Source: Microbacterium thalassium
GTDB taxonomy: Bacteria; Actinomycetota; Actinomycetes; Actinomycetales; Microbacteriaceae
Assembly (NCBI RefSeq): GCF_014208045.1
Contig: NZ_JACHML010000001.1
Coordinates: forward strand, 3,596,001 to 3,660,000
DNA length: 64,000 bases
Direction of reading: 5' to 3'
The notes below the pieces were generated by a model. That model saw nothing but the letters and a program-made list of their open reading frames with translations, searched no databases and was not told the DNA's origin. Within the stretch, counting starts at the first letter, position 1. Every line of letters begins with the position of its first letter. Shown here piece by piece: positions 7,888 to 17,211 of the stretch. The position numbers and the translations under genes are program-made.

Positions 7888-8543
7888 GCGACCTGTTCCT
7901 CGGCCGCGACCTTGGTGAGCACCTCGGCGAACATCTCGCTCGGCTGGGCGCCCGAGACGCCGTACCTGCCGTCGAACACGTAGAAGGGCACGCCCTGGAT
8001 ACCCAGCGCGCCGGCCTGGCGGACGTCCGCCTTCACAGCCGGCAGGTGCTCCTGCGACTCCAGCGACCGCACGACGTCGTCGCGGTCGAAGCCCAGCGAC
8101 GCGGCGAGGTCGGCGAGGTCGGGAACCCGGCCCACGTGCCCGCCGTCGACGAAGTACGCCTGGAGGAGTGCCTCCTTCATCTCGGCCTGGCGGCCGCGCG
8201 CCTTCGCGTAGTGCAGGAGCTCGTGCGCCTTCACGGTGTTCGTCTGGTGGGTGTGATCGAAGTCGTAGGCGAGCCCCTCCTCGGCGGCGAGCTGCGTCAC
8301 GCGCGCGAGCATCTGGTCGACCTGCGGTCGGGCCAGGCCGCGGCGCTCCATGAGGTAGTCCGCGGGAGTGCCGTCGTAGCCGACCGGGGTGTCGGGCGAC
8401 AGCTCGAACGAGTGGTACTCGACCTCCACATCGACGCCGGACGACGCCACGGCCTTCTCGAAGCGTCGCTTGCCGATGTAGCACCAGGGGCACTGCACAT
8501 CGGACCAGATGTCGACCTTGACCGGGGGACGGGACTCGCTCAT
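7884..8543 (-). CDS. DsbA-family oxidoreductase, FrnE type
   Basis: 219 residues, thioredoxin fold with a helical insertion. The active site is C18-P-W-C21 in VDIWSDVQCPWCYIGKRRFEKA, the FrnE signature, and the cis-Pro loop region is QGVPFYVFDGRYGVSGAQP near the C-terminus. No signal peptide is visible, so it works in the cytoplasm as a disulfide oxidoreductase/isomerase or DCPIP-reductase-like protein. Start ATG 8543 has only weak upstream G-rich sequence. Its stop overlaps the start of the 57-residue VCEGDFC protein. Confidence 0.9.
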   Translation of the reverse strand: MSESRPPVKVDIWSDVQCPWCYIGKRRFEKAVASSGVDVEVEYHSFELSPDTPVGYDGTPADYLMERRGLARPQVDQMLARVTQLAAEEGLAYDFDHTHQTNTVKAHELLHYAKARGRQAEMKEALLQAYFVDGGHVGRVPDLADLAASLGFDRDDVVRSLESQEHLPAVKADVRQAGALGIQGVPFYVFDGRYGVSGAQPSEMFAEVLTKVAAEEQVA

Positions 8544-8616
8544 GAGATACGCCAACCCCGGACGGCGCGATTGCATTCCCTCGCATGCACCCGGCGCGGG
8601 AGCCACGACGGCCGAT

Positions 8617-11600
8617 CTACGCACCCGCCCCCACGAGATGGGCGAACGCACTCAGGCGGCCGACGCCCTCGGGCGTGTACGGCAGGTCGTCGAGCAGACC
8701 CGGCGAGTGGACCAGGTAGGCGGTGTGCTCGGCGCGCGAGACGGCGACGTTCAGGCGGTTGCGCAGCAGCAGGAACTCCAGGCCGCGCGGGGCGTCGCGC
8801 CCCGACGACGCGGCGAGCGACACGATCGCGACCGCGGCCTCCTGACCCTGGAACCGGTCCACCGTGCCGACCGGCACCGCGCCGAAGCCCGCCTCGGCGA
8901 GAGCTCGTTCGACCTCGACCTGCTGGGCGTTGTAGGGCGTGACGACGATGATGTCGTCCTGCGTCAGAGGCCGCACTGGCAGGGCCACGGGCGAACCCGC
9001 GTCGTCGACCTCGACGTCGTGCCACCCCCGGCCGACGAGATCGCGCACGATCCCGACGACGGCGTCGGCCTCTTCGGGCGCGTGGGTGGCACGACCGTGG
9101 TGCCGGAGCGAGACCGGGATCAGACCGGGCGCGACGCCGTCGATGCGGCGGAGAGCGGTCGACGGATGAGCCGCGAGCTCCCCGTCGTACGACAGCGCCG
9201 AGACGGGGGCTGCGACCTCGGGATGCATGCGCCACGTGCGGGCGAGGAAGTAGCCCCGGTCGGCGGGGATGACGTCGGCACCGTCCATGACCCACCCCAG
9301 CGCGGACGTGTCGACCGGCTCGGGATGCGTGCCCTGGCTCACCTGAGGCAGCTGCTGCGGGTCGCCGAGCAGGAGCAGACGCGGGGCGGCGAGGGAGACG
9401 GCGATCGTCGAGGCGAGCGAGAACTGTCCGGCCTCGTCGATCACGAGCAGGTCGAGGCTCCCCCGGGGGAAGCGCCGCTCGTTGCTGAAGTCCCAGGCCG
9501 TGCCGCCCACGACGAAGCCGTCGTCGGCGTGCTCCTCGGCGAACCCGGCCACGCCGTTCTTCTCGATGACGGTGAACGACACCGGCGCGTCGCGGTCCTT
9601 GGGCGCCTTCGCCACCTGTTCGGCCGGGACGCCGGCGGCGACCACCCGGTCGAGCATGTTCTCGACGACGGCGTGCGACTGCGCGACGATGCCGATCCTG
9701 TAGCGGCGCTCGCTCACGAGTCGGGCGATCACGTGGGAGCCGACGTACGTCTTGCCGGTCCCGGGCGGACCCTGCACCGCGAGGTAGCTGCGGTCGAGGT
9801 CGGCGACGGCTCGCGTGATCGTGTCGACGTCGTCGCCGTCCCGACGCGGCAGCCCGCCGGTGACGGTGCGAGGCGCCCGCCGGCACAGGATGTCGGTCGC
9901 GGGATCCTCCGGCAGCGCCGGATCGGCCGAGATGAGCGCATCGGCCCACTCGTCGATCGCCAGCTGCTGGCTCAGCGCACGGGGCGGGGCGGCCGGGGTG
10001 ATCGCGAGCGGCAGCTCCGACCACGTGAAGCCCTCGATCGCGGCCTCCTCGACCACGACGCCGTCGTCGAGGACCTCGACGACGGTGACCCGGTGATCAC
10101 CGTGGATCCACCGCGCGTGCGCATCGAAGGGGAACGACACCGGCAGCTCGTACAGGGCGAACGGCGTGCCGCCCTCGCTCAGGCGCGTGCCGGGAGCGAG
10201 CTCGCCGCGCAACTCGAGCACGCGATGATCGGCCCGCCGGCCCTCCGCTCGGTGCCAGTCCTCGCGGACGCGGCAGCGGTCGGGGTCCAGCACGATGACG
10301 TCCCGCGTCTCGTCCCACACCGAGACGGGCTCGCGCAGCCGCAGGAAGTGCGTCGCCCAGAACGACTTGGCCTCGCGCGGGTAGTAGTCGATCGCCGCGG
10401 CGCCCAGCCGCAGCGCTCGCGCCTCGGGCGAGTCGGGCGTGTGGCGCAGCGCCAGCGCATCGAGCGTGAGTGCGCGCAGAGACGGCTCGTACGCGGCCTC
10501 GGCGGGCTCGGGATTCGGCGACGGGCGCAGACCCGCCTCGCGAGCGCGATCCACCAGCCAGTCGCGCAGGCGCCGGGTCGAGACGCAGTCGTAGCGGTTG
10601 TAGTCGGCGAGGTCGGCGAGGATGGCCGCCGCCTCGGCCTCGTGCCCGTCGTCACGCAGGCCGCGGGCCTCGACGTACTGCACGATCGAGTCGTCGCCCT
10701 TCTGCACGTCGCTCGTGCGGACCTCGTCGCCCATGTACAGCGGTTCGAGCTTCTTGATCGAGTACGACCGCGACCCCACCCTCAGCGCGCGCCGCACGAT
10801 CGGGTACAGGTCCACGAACACGCCGTCGCGCAGCAGGCGGTCGACGTCGGCCTCGCGCGCCCCGTAGCGCGCGGCCATCGCCAGCAGATGCGTCGGCTCA
10901 TACGGAGCGTAGTGGTAGATGTGCATGCCGGGGTGCTGCTCGCGGCGCAGCGCCACCATGTCGAGGAAGTCCTCGAGCGCCTGCTTCTCATCGGCGAACG
11001 AGTGCGCCCACAGCGCGCCGTACTCCTCTCGCATGTCGACCCACCCGAACAGGTAGTCGATCCCCCACGTCGCGGACTCCCCCGCGGCCGGCGACTCGGT
11101 GTAGAGCGGGTCGCCCTCGAAATCGAAGAACAGGTCGCCGAGGTCGGGCCGCGGCAGAGCGGCGAGCGCCTTGGGCGCGACGACCTCGAACACCGGCACG
11201 GGCGCCGGGGCGACGGCAGTGGCCGTCGCGGCGACGGCGGCTGTTCCGGACCCGCCGGCCTCCGCCGCGGATGCCGCCTCCGACGCCGAAGGCTGCGGCA
11301 CCCCCGCGGGGCTCTCGAGCTGCAGGCGCGCCTGCGTCCGCAGCATCGAGAACACCTCGTGCCGCATGCCCTCGGGGCCCGACCGCGCCGACGCCAGATC
11401 GTCGATCGTGACGATGCCGGCGTCGCGCAGCCGCTCGCGCTGCACGGGCCGCATGCCCGCGACCAGCAGCAGATCGCGGGTCGCCGTGACCTCGATCTCG
11501 CACGTCGCGCAGCGGCCGCACGCGAGCACGCCGAGGTCGCCGCGCGGGTCGCCCCACGCGACCGGCTCCCCCGCCGCACCCTCGTCCAGGCGCCGATCGG

Positions 11601-12213
11601 CGATGAGCGCCTCGAGCCGCGCGCGGCGCAGACCGAAGACGGGCATGAGGTCGGTGACGCGGTGCTCGCTGACCGAGCCGTCGCCCAGCAGCAGCTCGAC
11701 GCGGTCGGCGCGGGGTACCCCGATCCGGTCGAGCTGGTCGACGTATGCCGCCAGCTGCATGAGGGCGGTGACGCGCGCACGACGCGCCAGCTTCGTGTCC
11801 TGCACGACCCACGCACCGCCGGCATGCGCTCCGTCGCGCACGAGGAAGTCCGCGAACCCGACGAAGCCGTCGGACGCGAACGCGGCCTGATAGATCACGA
11901 GCGCGTCGGATTCGAGCGCCGCACGGGTGCGCGCGACCGCCGACGCCAGCCCCTCGGCATCCGACGAACGGGTCTCGGGGATCTCGACGACACGGTCCCC
12001 GAACCGCTCGACGTAGCCCGCGAGCACGCGCTTCTCGTGCACCAGCCCGAGCCGCCCCGCGCGCTCGAGAGTGAGGTCCTCGGGTTCCTCGACGGCCGGC
12101 ACACGCCCGAGCTTCGCGTCGATCGCGCGCAGCCACGCGAACTCGCACTCGGCGGCCGCCTTCAGGTCGCTGGCGCTCCACACGAGCCGTGCCTCGTCAG
12201 GTATGTATCGCAA
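8617..12213 (-). CDS. TM0106-family RecB-like nuclease fused to exonuclease and SF1 helicase
   Basis: 1198 residues with three modules. N-terminal: a PD-(D/E)xK nuclease of the RecB type, with FADFLVRDG, Q-D139-T-K141 and a QLAAY helix, then a CxxC (CGRCATCEIE). Middle: a YprB-like RNase H-fold exonuclease with FF-D364-F-E-G-DP and NRYDCVSTRRLRDW. C-terminal: a Dna2/Upf1-like SF1B helicase with Walker A GPPGTGKT (K821), Walker B VIDEAG (D926), GDPQQLPQ and VDRFQGQE plus NRLNVAVSRA. Expected to unwind and cut DNA or RNA in the cytoplasm; biological role unknown. The TTG at 12213 is chosen because GGGAGG and GGTGGGG precede it and MRYIPDEARLVWSASDLK looks like the natural N-terminus. Confidence 0.88.
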   Translation of the reverse strand: MRYIPDEARLVWSASDLKAAAECEFAWLRAIDAKLGRVPAVEEPEDLTLERAGRLGLVHEKRVLAGYVERFGDRVVEIPETRSSDAEGLASAVARTRAALESDALVIYQAAFASDGFVGFADFLVRDGAHAGGAWVVQDTKLARRARVTALMQLAAYVDQLDRIGVPRADRVELLLGDGSVSEHRVTDLMPVFGLRRARLEALIADRRLDEGAAGEPVAWGDPRGDLGVLACGRCATCEIEVTATRDLLLVAGMRPVQRERLRDAGIVTIDDLASARSGPEGMRHEVFSMLRTQARLQLESPAGVPQPSASEAASAAEAGGSGTAAVAATATAVAPAPVPVFEVVAPKALAALPRPDLGDLFFDFEGDPLYTESPAAGESATWGIDYLFGWVDMREEYGALWAHSFADEKQALEDFLDMVALRREQHPGMHIYHYAPYEPTHLLAMAARYGAREADVDRLLRDGVFVDLYPIVRRALRVGSRSYSIKKLEPLYMGDEVRTSDVQKGDDSIVQYVEARGLRDDGHEAEAAAILADLADYNRYDCVSTRRLRDWLVDRAREAGLRPSPNPEPAEAAYEPSLRALTLDALALRHTPDSPEARALRLGAAAIDYYPREAKSFWATHFLRLREPVSVWDETRDVIVLDPDRCRVREDWHRAEGRRADHRVLELRGELAPGTRLSEGGTPFALYELPVSFPFDAHARWIHGDHRVTVVEVLDDGVVVEEAAIEGFTWSELPLAITPAAPPRALSQQLAIDEWADALISADPALPEDPATDILCRRAPRTVTGGLPRRDGDDVDTITRAVADLDRSYLAVQGPPGTGKTYVGSHVIARLVSERRYRIGIVAQSHAVVENMLDRVVAAGVPAEQVAKAPKDRDAPVSFTVIEKNGVAGFAEEHADDGFVVGGTAWDFSNERRFPRGSLDLLVIDEAGQFSLASTIAVSLAAPRLLLLGDPQQLPQVSQGTHPEPVDTSALGWVMDGADVIPADRGYFLARTWRMHPEVAAPVSALSYDGELAAHPSTALRRIDGVAPGLIPVSLRHHGRATHAPEEADAVVGIVRDLVGRGWHDVEVDDAGSPVALPVRPLTQDDIIVVTPYNAQQVEVERALAEAGFGAVPVGTVDRFQGQEAAVAIVSLAASSGRDAPRGLEFLLLRNRLNVAVSRAEHTAYLVHSPGLLDDLPYTPEGVGRLSAFAHLVGAGA

Positions 12214-12301
12214 AGCCCCACCCTTTCCTCCCCGACAGTACCGAGGGCCGGCGACACCGGCGCCTCGCCCGCGGCGAGCCCCACCTGACAGACTGGGATC
12301 C

Positions 12302-14395
12302 ATGAGCACGAGCCGTCTCGACTTCGAGAGCGCCTACCGCCACGGATTCGCCCGGATCGCCGCGTGCACCATCCCGGTGCGGATCGCCGACCCGGCCGCG
12401 AACGCCGATGCCGTGCTCGCGTCGGCGCGGCAGTGCCACGACGACGCGGTGGCGGTGGCGGTCTTCCCCGAGCTGTGCCTGAGCGGCTACGCCATCGACG
12501 ACCTCGTGATGCAGGATCCGGTGCTCGACGCCGTGGTCGCCCAGATCGAGCGCCTCGTCGAGGCATCCGACGATCTCATGCCGGTCCTCGTGGTCGGCGC
12601 GCCGCTGCGGCACCGCAGCAGGCTGTACAACTGCGCCGTCGTGATCCACCGCGGCGAACTGCTCGGGGTCGCGCCCAAGTCGTATCTGCCCACGTACCGC
12701 GAGTTCTACGAGCGCCGCTGGTACGCCCCGGGCGACGATCAGGACGATCAGGACATCCGCGTCGGGGCGTTCGAAGCCCCGTTCGGGCCCGATCTGCTGT
12801 TCGAGGCACTGGACGTGCCGGGCCTCGTGGTCCACGCCGAGGTGTGCGAGGACGTCTGGGTGCCCATCCCGCCGTCATCGCAGGCCGCGCTCGCCGGCGC
12901 GACGGTGCTCCTGAATCTCAGCGGCAGCCCCATCACGATCGCGCGCGCCGAGGACCGCAAGGACCTGTGCCAGTCGCAGTCGCTGCGCTGCCTCGCCGCC
13001 TACGCGTATGCCGCCGCCGGTGCGGGCGAATCCACGAACGACCTCTCGTGGGACGGGCAGACCATGATCTACGAGGGCGGGCTGCTGCTGGACGAGACCG
13101 AGCGCTTCCCCGCCGGCCCGCGCGCCTCGATCGCCGACGTCGACCTCGATCGGCTCCGCCAGGACCGCCTCCGCCAGGGCACGTTCGACGACAACCGCCG
13201 CACGACGCAGGCGCCGCTGGGCGCGCGCGAGTTCCGCACCGTCCACTTCGAGCTCGACCCGCCGACCGGCGACATCGGCCTGCGCCGCTCGCTCGACCGG
13301 TTCCCCTTCGTCCCGGCCGACCCCGAACGGCTGGCGCAGGACTGCTACGAGGCGTTCAACATCCAGGTGTCGGGTCTCGTGCAGCGCCTCGAGGCGATCG
13401 GACGCCCCAAGCCCGTGATCGGTCTGAGCGGCGGCCTCGACTCCACGCACGCGCTGCTGGTGGTCGCGCGGGCGATGGACCGGATGGGGCTCCCCCGCAG
13501 CGACATCCGCGCGTTCACGATGCCCGGCTTCGCCACCAGCGACCACACCAAGTCGAACGCGATCGCACTGGCCGAGGCCATCGGCGCGAGCATCGAGACG
13601 ATCGATATCCGCCCGGCCGCGCTCGAGATCCTGCAGGGCATCTCGCACCCGTTCGCCGACGGCGAGCCGGTGCACGACGTCACCTTCGAGAACGTGCAGG
13701 CCGGCATCCGCACCGACTTCCTGTTCCGCCTCGCCAACCACCACGGCGGAATCGTCATCGGCACCTCCGACCTGTCGGAGCTGGCCCTGGGCTGGGCGAC
13801 GTACGGCGTCGGCGACCAGATGAGCCACTACGCGGTCAACACCGGCGTGCCGAAGACCCTCATCCAGCACCTCATTCGCTGGGTCATCGCCCACCGCGGC
13901 GGCGAAGGCGCCGCCCGGCTGTCCGATCACGCGCGCGATGTGCTGCAGTCGGTGCTCGACACCGAGATCTCGCCCGAGCTGGTGCCCGCAGGGCAGGACG
14001 GCAAGATGCAGTCCACCGAAGACCGCATCGGCCCGTACGCGCTGCACGACTTCGCCCTGTTCCATGTGCTCCGCTACGGCATGCGCCCGTCGAAGATCGC
14101 GTTCCTCGCCGAGCACGCGTGGCGCGATCCGGATGCCGGCGCCTGGCCGCCCGGCTTCCCCGACGTCGACCGCTACGGCTACGACCTGGCGACCGTCGTG
14201 ACGTGGCTGCAGGTGTTCCTGCGCCGCTACTTCGCGTTCGCGCAGTTCAAGCGGTCGGCGATCCCCAACGGACCGAAGGTGTCGCCCGCCGGGTCGCTCT
14301 CGCCGCGCGGCGACTGGCGTGCCCCGTCAGACGGCAACGCCACGGCGTGGCTGGCCGAACTGAAGGCGGCGCTGCCCGAACTCGTCGAGGAGTGA
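12302..14395 (+). CDS. nadE: Glutamine-dependent NAD+ synthetase
   Basis: 697 residues, cytoplasmic last step of NAD biosynthesis: nicotinate adenine dinucleotide plus glutamine and ATP to NAD+. The N-terminal nitrilase domain supplies ammonia and shows the Glu-Lys-Cys triad in FPELCLSGY, KSYLPTYREFYERRW and HAEVCEDVW. The C-terminal synthetase domain has the ATP pyrophosphatase loop GLSGGLDST and the NaAD-binding GTSDLSELALGW. Both domains are full length. No SD is present; a CAGACT hexamer at 12289-12294 lies 7 nt before ATG 12302, pointing to a leaderless message. Divergent from the TM0106-type gene. Confidence 0.95.
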   Translation: MSTSRLDFESAYRHGFARIAACTIPVRIADPAANADAVLASARQCHDDAVAVAVFPELCLSGYAIDDLVMQDPVLDAVVAQIERLVEASDDLMPVLVVGAPLRHRSRLYNCAVVIHRGELLGVAPKSYLPTYREFYERRWYAPGDDQDDQDIRVGAFEAPFGPDLLFEALDVPGLVVHAEVCEDVWVPIPPSSQAALAGATVLLNLSGSPITIARAEDRKDLCQSQSLRCLAAYAYAAAGAGESTNDLSWDGQTMIYEGGLLLDETERFPAGPRASIADVDLDRLRQDRLRQGTFDDNRRTTQAPLGAREFRTVHFELDPPTGDIGLRRSLDRFPFVPADPERLAQDCYEAFNIQVSGLVQRLEAIGRPKPVIGLSGGLDSTHALLVVARAMDRMGLPRSDIRAFTMPGFATSDHTKSNAIALAEAIGASIETIDIRPAALEILQGISHPFADGEPVHDVTFENVQAGIRTDFLFRLANHHGGIVIGTSDLSELALGWATYGVGDQMSHYAVNTGVPKTLIQHLIRWVIAHRGGEGAARLSDHARDVLQSVLDTEISPELVPAGQDGKMQSTEDRIGPYALHDFALFHVLRYGMRPSKIAFLAEHAWRDPDAGAWPPGFPDVDRYGYDLATVVTWLQVFLRRYFAFAQFKRSAIPNGPKVSPAGSLSPRGDWRAPSDGNATAWLAELKAALPELVEE

Positions 14396-14401
14396 CGCCC
14401 G

Positions 14402-14977
14402 TCACAGACCCGTGTCGCGAACGCCGACCCGGTCGGGGATGTCGAACTTGAGGCTCGGCAGCCACGTGGACGGCTCCGGCCACGGCCGCGACGACGGCAG
14501 CGCCGTCAGCAGGCGCCGGACGGCGTCGGCGGGGGAGGTCGCCGGCGCATCGACCGGCAGCACGCGCCGCGGCGCACGATGCCCGAGCGCCCCGCACCAC
14601 CAGTGCCGCCACGTGTCCTCGGCCGCGGACGGCTCGAGCACGATGTAGTAGTCGGGCATGATGGCCTCGCCGGCCTCGAAGCGCGACAGCGCGGCATCCA
14701 CCTCGACCTCGAGGACCCCCAGCGTCGAGCGCTCCTGGAACAGCTCGACCCACGCCGACGCGACGTGTCCCAGCGGGTCGGCGTCGTGCACCACCCACGG
14801 CGAACGGGCGGCGGCGATGCGGCGAGCGCCCAGCGACGGGTCGTCGTCGCCGAGCGGAATCGTCTCGACATCGCGGATGCCGTCGAGCGCCGTCAGCGCG
14901 TCGGCGGCGCCGTCGCCGACGATCGCGACGACCGTTCCGGCGGGTGTGAGCCAGTCCCCCGATGCCATGTGCGCCAT
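14402..14977 (-). CDS. Hypothetical protein
   Basis: 191 residues, no recognised family. The N-terminus, SGDWLTPAGTVVAIVGDGAADALTAL, and the later SPWVVHDADPLGHVASAWVELF give it an alternating strand/helix pattern, and the middle, MPDYYIVLEPSAAEDTWRHWW, is aromatic-rich. No signal or membrane segment, so probably cytoplasmic. It is convergent with nadE, 6 bp apart. ATG 14977 has TACCCT 5 nt upstream, compatible with a leaderless start; ATG 14968 is an alternative with GGAG 9 nt before it. Confidence 0.7.
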   Translation of the reverse strand: MAHMASGDWLTPAGTVVAIVGDGAADALTALDGIRDVETIPLGDDDPSLGARRIAAARSPWVVHDADPLGHVASAWVELFQERSTLGVLEVEVDAALSRFEAGEAIMPDYYIVLEPSAAEDTWRHWWCGALGHRAPRRVLPVDAPATSPADAVRRLLTALPSSRPWPEPSTWLPSLKFDIPDRVGVRDTGL

Positions 14978-15034
14978 GCTCCAGGGTACGGCTGAGCCTG
15001 TTTCGGCCGCGTGAAGGATTCGCGGCGATTCGGA

Positions 15035-15613
15035 TCAGCGCGGCTCGGCGCCGTACGCCAGCGTGATGATCCACCCCTCGCGCGACAGATCGGCGAGCTG
15101 GTAGTAGACACGACGGTCGGGGATCCAGCCCTTCGTCAGCGGAGCGTCCAGCCGCACGTGGTCGGGCTTGACGCGGGCGCCGCGGCCGTCGGCCTCGCGC
15201 ACGGCCTGCACGCGGGTCCAGTGGGCCAGCAGCGTGTCGACGTTGCTCTCGTCGAACAGATGCGAGTGGCGGCGCATCTCGCGCAGCAGGGCCTCGTCGG
15301 GGTGCGCGTCGCGCAGGTCGATGCCGAGGGGGACAGCGGGATCGGCGACGGCGACGACGGTCGCGCCGCGGAAGCTGGCGTTCTTGATCTTCAGCGGCAC
15401 CTCCTCGCCGTCGACCTCGGCGAACAGCTCGGTGTGGAAGCCGAACTGCGCGGGCGACTCACGCTCGACGCGCACCTCCTTGAGCTCGCGCTTCAGGTGC
15501 GCGGCGACCAGTTCGCGGGCGAGCACCCGCTTGCGATCGTGCTCGCTCATCTTGGGGTCCCAGCCGAGCTTGGCGGCGATTCCGTCGGGGGTCTCCAGCA
15601 GCACCGATTGCAT
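15035..15613 (-). CDS. Divergent 4'-phosphopantetheinyl transferase-like protein
   Basis: 192 residues. The segment KNASFRGATVVAVADPAVPLGIDLRDAH (residues 77-104) resembles the Sfp-type transferase core, SxSHxxG...A...PVGxDxE, and HWTRVQAVREADGRGARVKP resembles the following WxxKEAxxKAxGxG. But the His of the first motif is Phe and the K-E pair of the second is V-Q, so the usual metal/CoA ligands are missing. It may therefore bind CoA or carrier protein without normal catalysis, or the resemblance may be structural only. Start ATG 15613 is well supported by AGAGGG 6 nt upstream. No carrier protein gene is nearby. Confidence 0.5.
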   Translation of the reverse strand: MQSVLLETPDGIAAKLGWDPKMSEHDRKRVLARELVAAHLKRELKEVRVERESPAQFGFHTELFAEVDGEEVPLKIKNASFRGATVVAVADPAVPLGIDLRDAHPDEALLREMRRHSHLFDESNVDTLLAHWTRVQAVREADGRGARVKPDHVRLDAPLTKGWIPDRRVYYQLADLSREGWIITLAYGAEPR

Positions 15614-15743
15614 GTCAGCCCTCTTCCTGCGGACGGTCTCCGCACTCCAATCCTGGCCGACACCCGGTCGAGGCGGAAGCGCACGCGCGGCGAGCCCGGT
15701 GAGCCGTCTTCCCCGCGCCGGGGCCACCGGGCAGGATGGGCGC

Positions 15744-17207
15744 ATGGCCAGGCGCGCGACCGTCGTCGGCAGCGGACCCAACGGACTGACCGCCGCCGTC
15801 ACCTTGGCGCGCGCCGGCTACGACGTGCAGGTGCTCGAAGCCGCCGACACTCCCGGCGGCGGCGTGCGCACCGCCGAGCTGACCCTCCCCGGGTTCCGCC
15901 ACGACGTGTGCTCGGCGGTCCATCCCGCCGCGCTGAGCTCGCCGTTCTTCCGTGCGTTCGGCATGCGCCGGCGCGTCGACTGGATCGTCCCCGACGCTTC
16001 GTACGCGCAGCCGCTCGACGACGGACGCGCCGCGATCGCGTGGCGCGACCTCGACCGGACGGCCGAGGAACTCGGACGGGACGCGCGGACCTGGCGCGCG
16101 GTCGTGCAGCCGCTGTCGGAGAACCTCGACGCCGTCGTCGACATGACCGGGCACCAGCTGCTGCGCGTGCCGCGGCATCCGCTGGTCATGGCGCGCTTCG
16201 CGGCGCGGATGCTTCAGCTCGGCACGCGCCTCGCGCGCCCGACGTTCGCGACCGAGGAGGCGGCGGCTCTCCTCGCCGGCGTCTTCGCGCACGCGGGCAC
16301 CGCCCTGCCGACGATGGCATCCGCGGCGTCCGGACTGTTCCTCGCCGCCCACGGCCACACCGCCGACGGGTGGGCGTACCCCCGCCGCGGCGCCTCGAGG
16401 ATCGCCGATGCGCTCATCGACGATCTCGTCGCCCACGGCGGTGAGATCGAGACCGGGCGCCGCATCGACCGGCTCGACCAGCTGGACTGGGGCGACCCCG
16501 AGGCCGGTGATCTGCTCATGCTCGACACCTCGCCGCGGCTGCTGCTGACGCTCCCGGAGCTGCCCACCCGCTACATCCGCGCCGTCGCCTCGTACCGGTA
16601 CGGCACCGCCTCGGCCAAGGTCGACTTCGCCCTCGACGGGCCGGTGCCGTGGGAGAACCCGGCCGTCGGCGAGGCGCCCACGGTGCACCTCGGCGGCACG
16701 TGGGAGCAGGTCGCGGCCAGCGAGAACGCCGTCGCCGCCGGGCGCGTGAGCGAGCGGCCCTACGTCCTCGTCGTGCAGCCGAGCATCTTCGACGACTCGC
16801 GCGCACCCGAGGGCTCGCAGACGCTGTGGGCGTACATCCACGTCCCGCCCTCATCGACCCTCGACCCCACCGAGCTTGTCACCCGTCAGATCGAGCGCTT
16901 CGCTCCGGGTTTCCGTGACCGCGTCCTGGCTTCGGCGGCGATGACGGCGGCGCAGCGGTCGGCCTACAACCCCGCCGACATCGGCGGCGACATCCTCGGC
17001 GGCGCATTCACGCTGCTGCAGGCGGTGCGACGCCCCGTCGTCTCGGCGGAGCCGTGGCGCACGCCCGCCCACGGCGTCTACCTGGCGTCGGCGTCGACGC
17101 CGCCCGGGCCCGGCGTGACCGGCATGCCCGGCTGGCACGCCGCGCGGCTCGCCCTCGCCGATCTCGCCGGGGTGCAGGTGGATCTGGAGGACATCTTCCT
17201 GGAGTGA
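15744..17207 (+). CDS. FAD-dependent oxidoreductase, phytoene desaturase-like
   Basis: 487 residues. The N-terminal dinucleotide fold VVGSGPNGLTAAVTLARAGYDVQVLEA is the Rossmann GxGxxG of the amine oxidase/carotenoid desaturase superfamily, and the C-terminal FAD segment is ASASTPPGPGVTGMPGWHAARLAL, as in CrtI-like proteins (GxxGMxG). No carotenoid genes are nearby, so the name reflects fold rather than pathway. A CAGGAT hexamer at 15732-15737 stands 6 nt before ATG 15744: leaderless. The next gene begins 4 nt after its stop, so the two form an operon. Confidence 0.85.
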   Translation: MARRATVVGSGPNGLTAAVTLARAGYDVQVLEAADTPGGGVRTAELTLPGFRHDVCSAVHPAALSSPFFRAFGMRRRVDWIVPDASYAQPLDDGRAAIAWRDLDRTAEELGRDARTWRAVVQPLSENLDAVVDMTGHQLLRVPRHPLVMARFAARMLQLGTRLARPTFATEEAAALLAGVFAHAGTALPTMASAASGLFLAAHGHTADGWAYPRRGASRIADALIDDLVAHGGEIETGRRIDRLDQLDWGDPEAGDLLMLDTSPRLLLTLPELPTRYIRAVASYRYGTASAKVDFALDGPVPWENPAVGEAPTVHLGGTWEQVAASENAVAAGRVSERPYVLVVQPSIFDDSRAPEGSQTLWAYIHVPPSSTLDPTELVTRQIERFAPGFRDRVLASAAMTAAQRSAYNPADIGGDILGGAFTLLQAVRRPVVSAEPWRTPAHGVYLASASTPPGPGVTGMPGWHAARLALADLAGVQVDLEDIFLE

Positions 17208-17211
17208 TGAC

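Noticed and set aside
8509..12288. 1259-codon open frame antisense to the nuclease/helicase gene
   Set aside because: Arg/Asp/Val-rich with no motifs; the opposite strand carries clear catalytic motifs.
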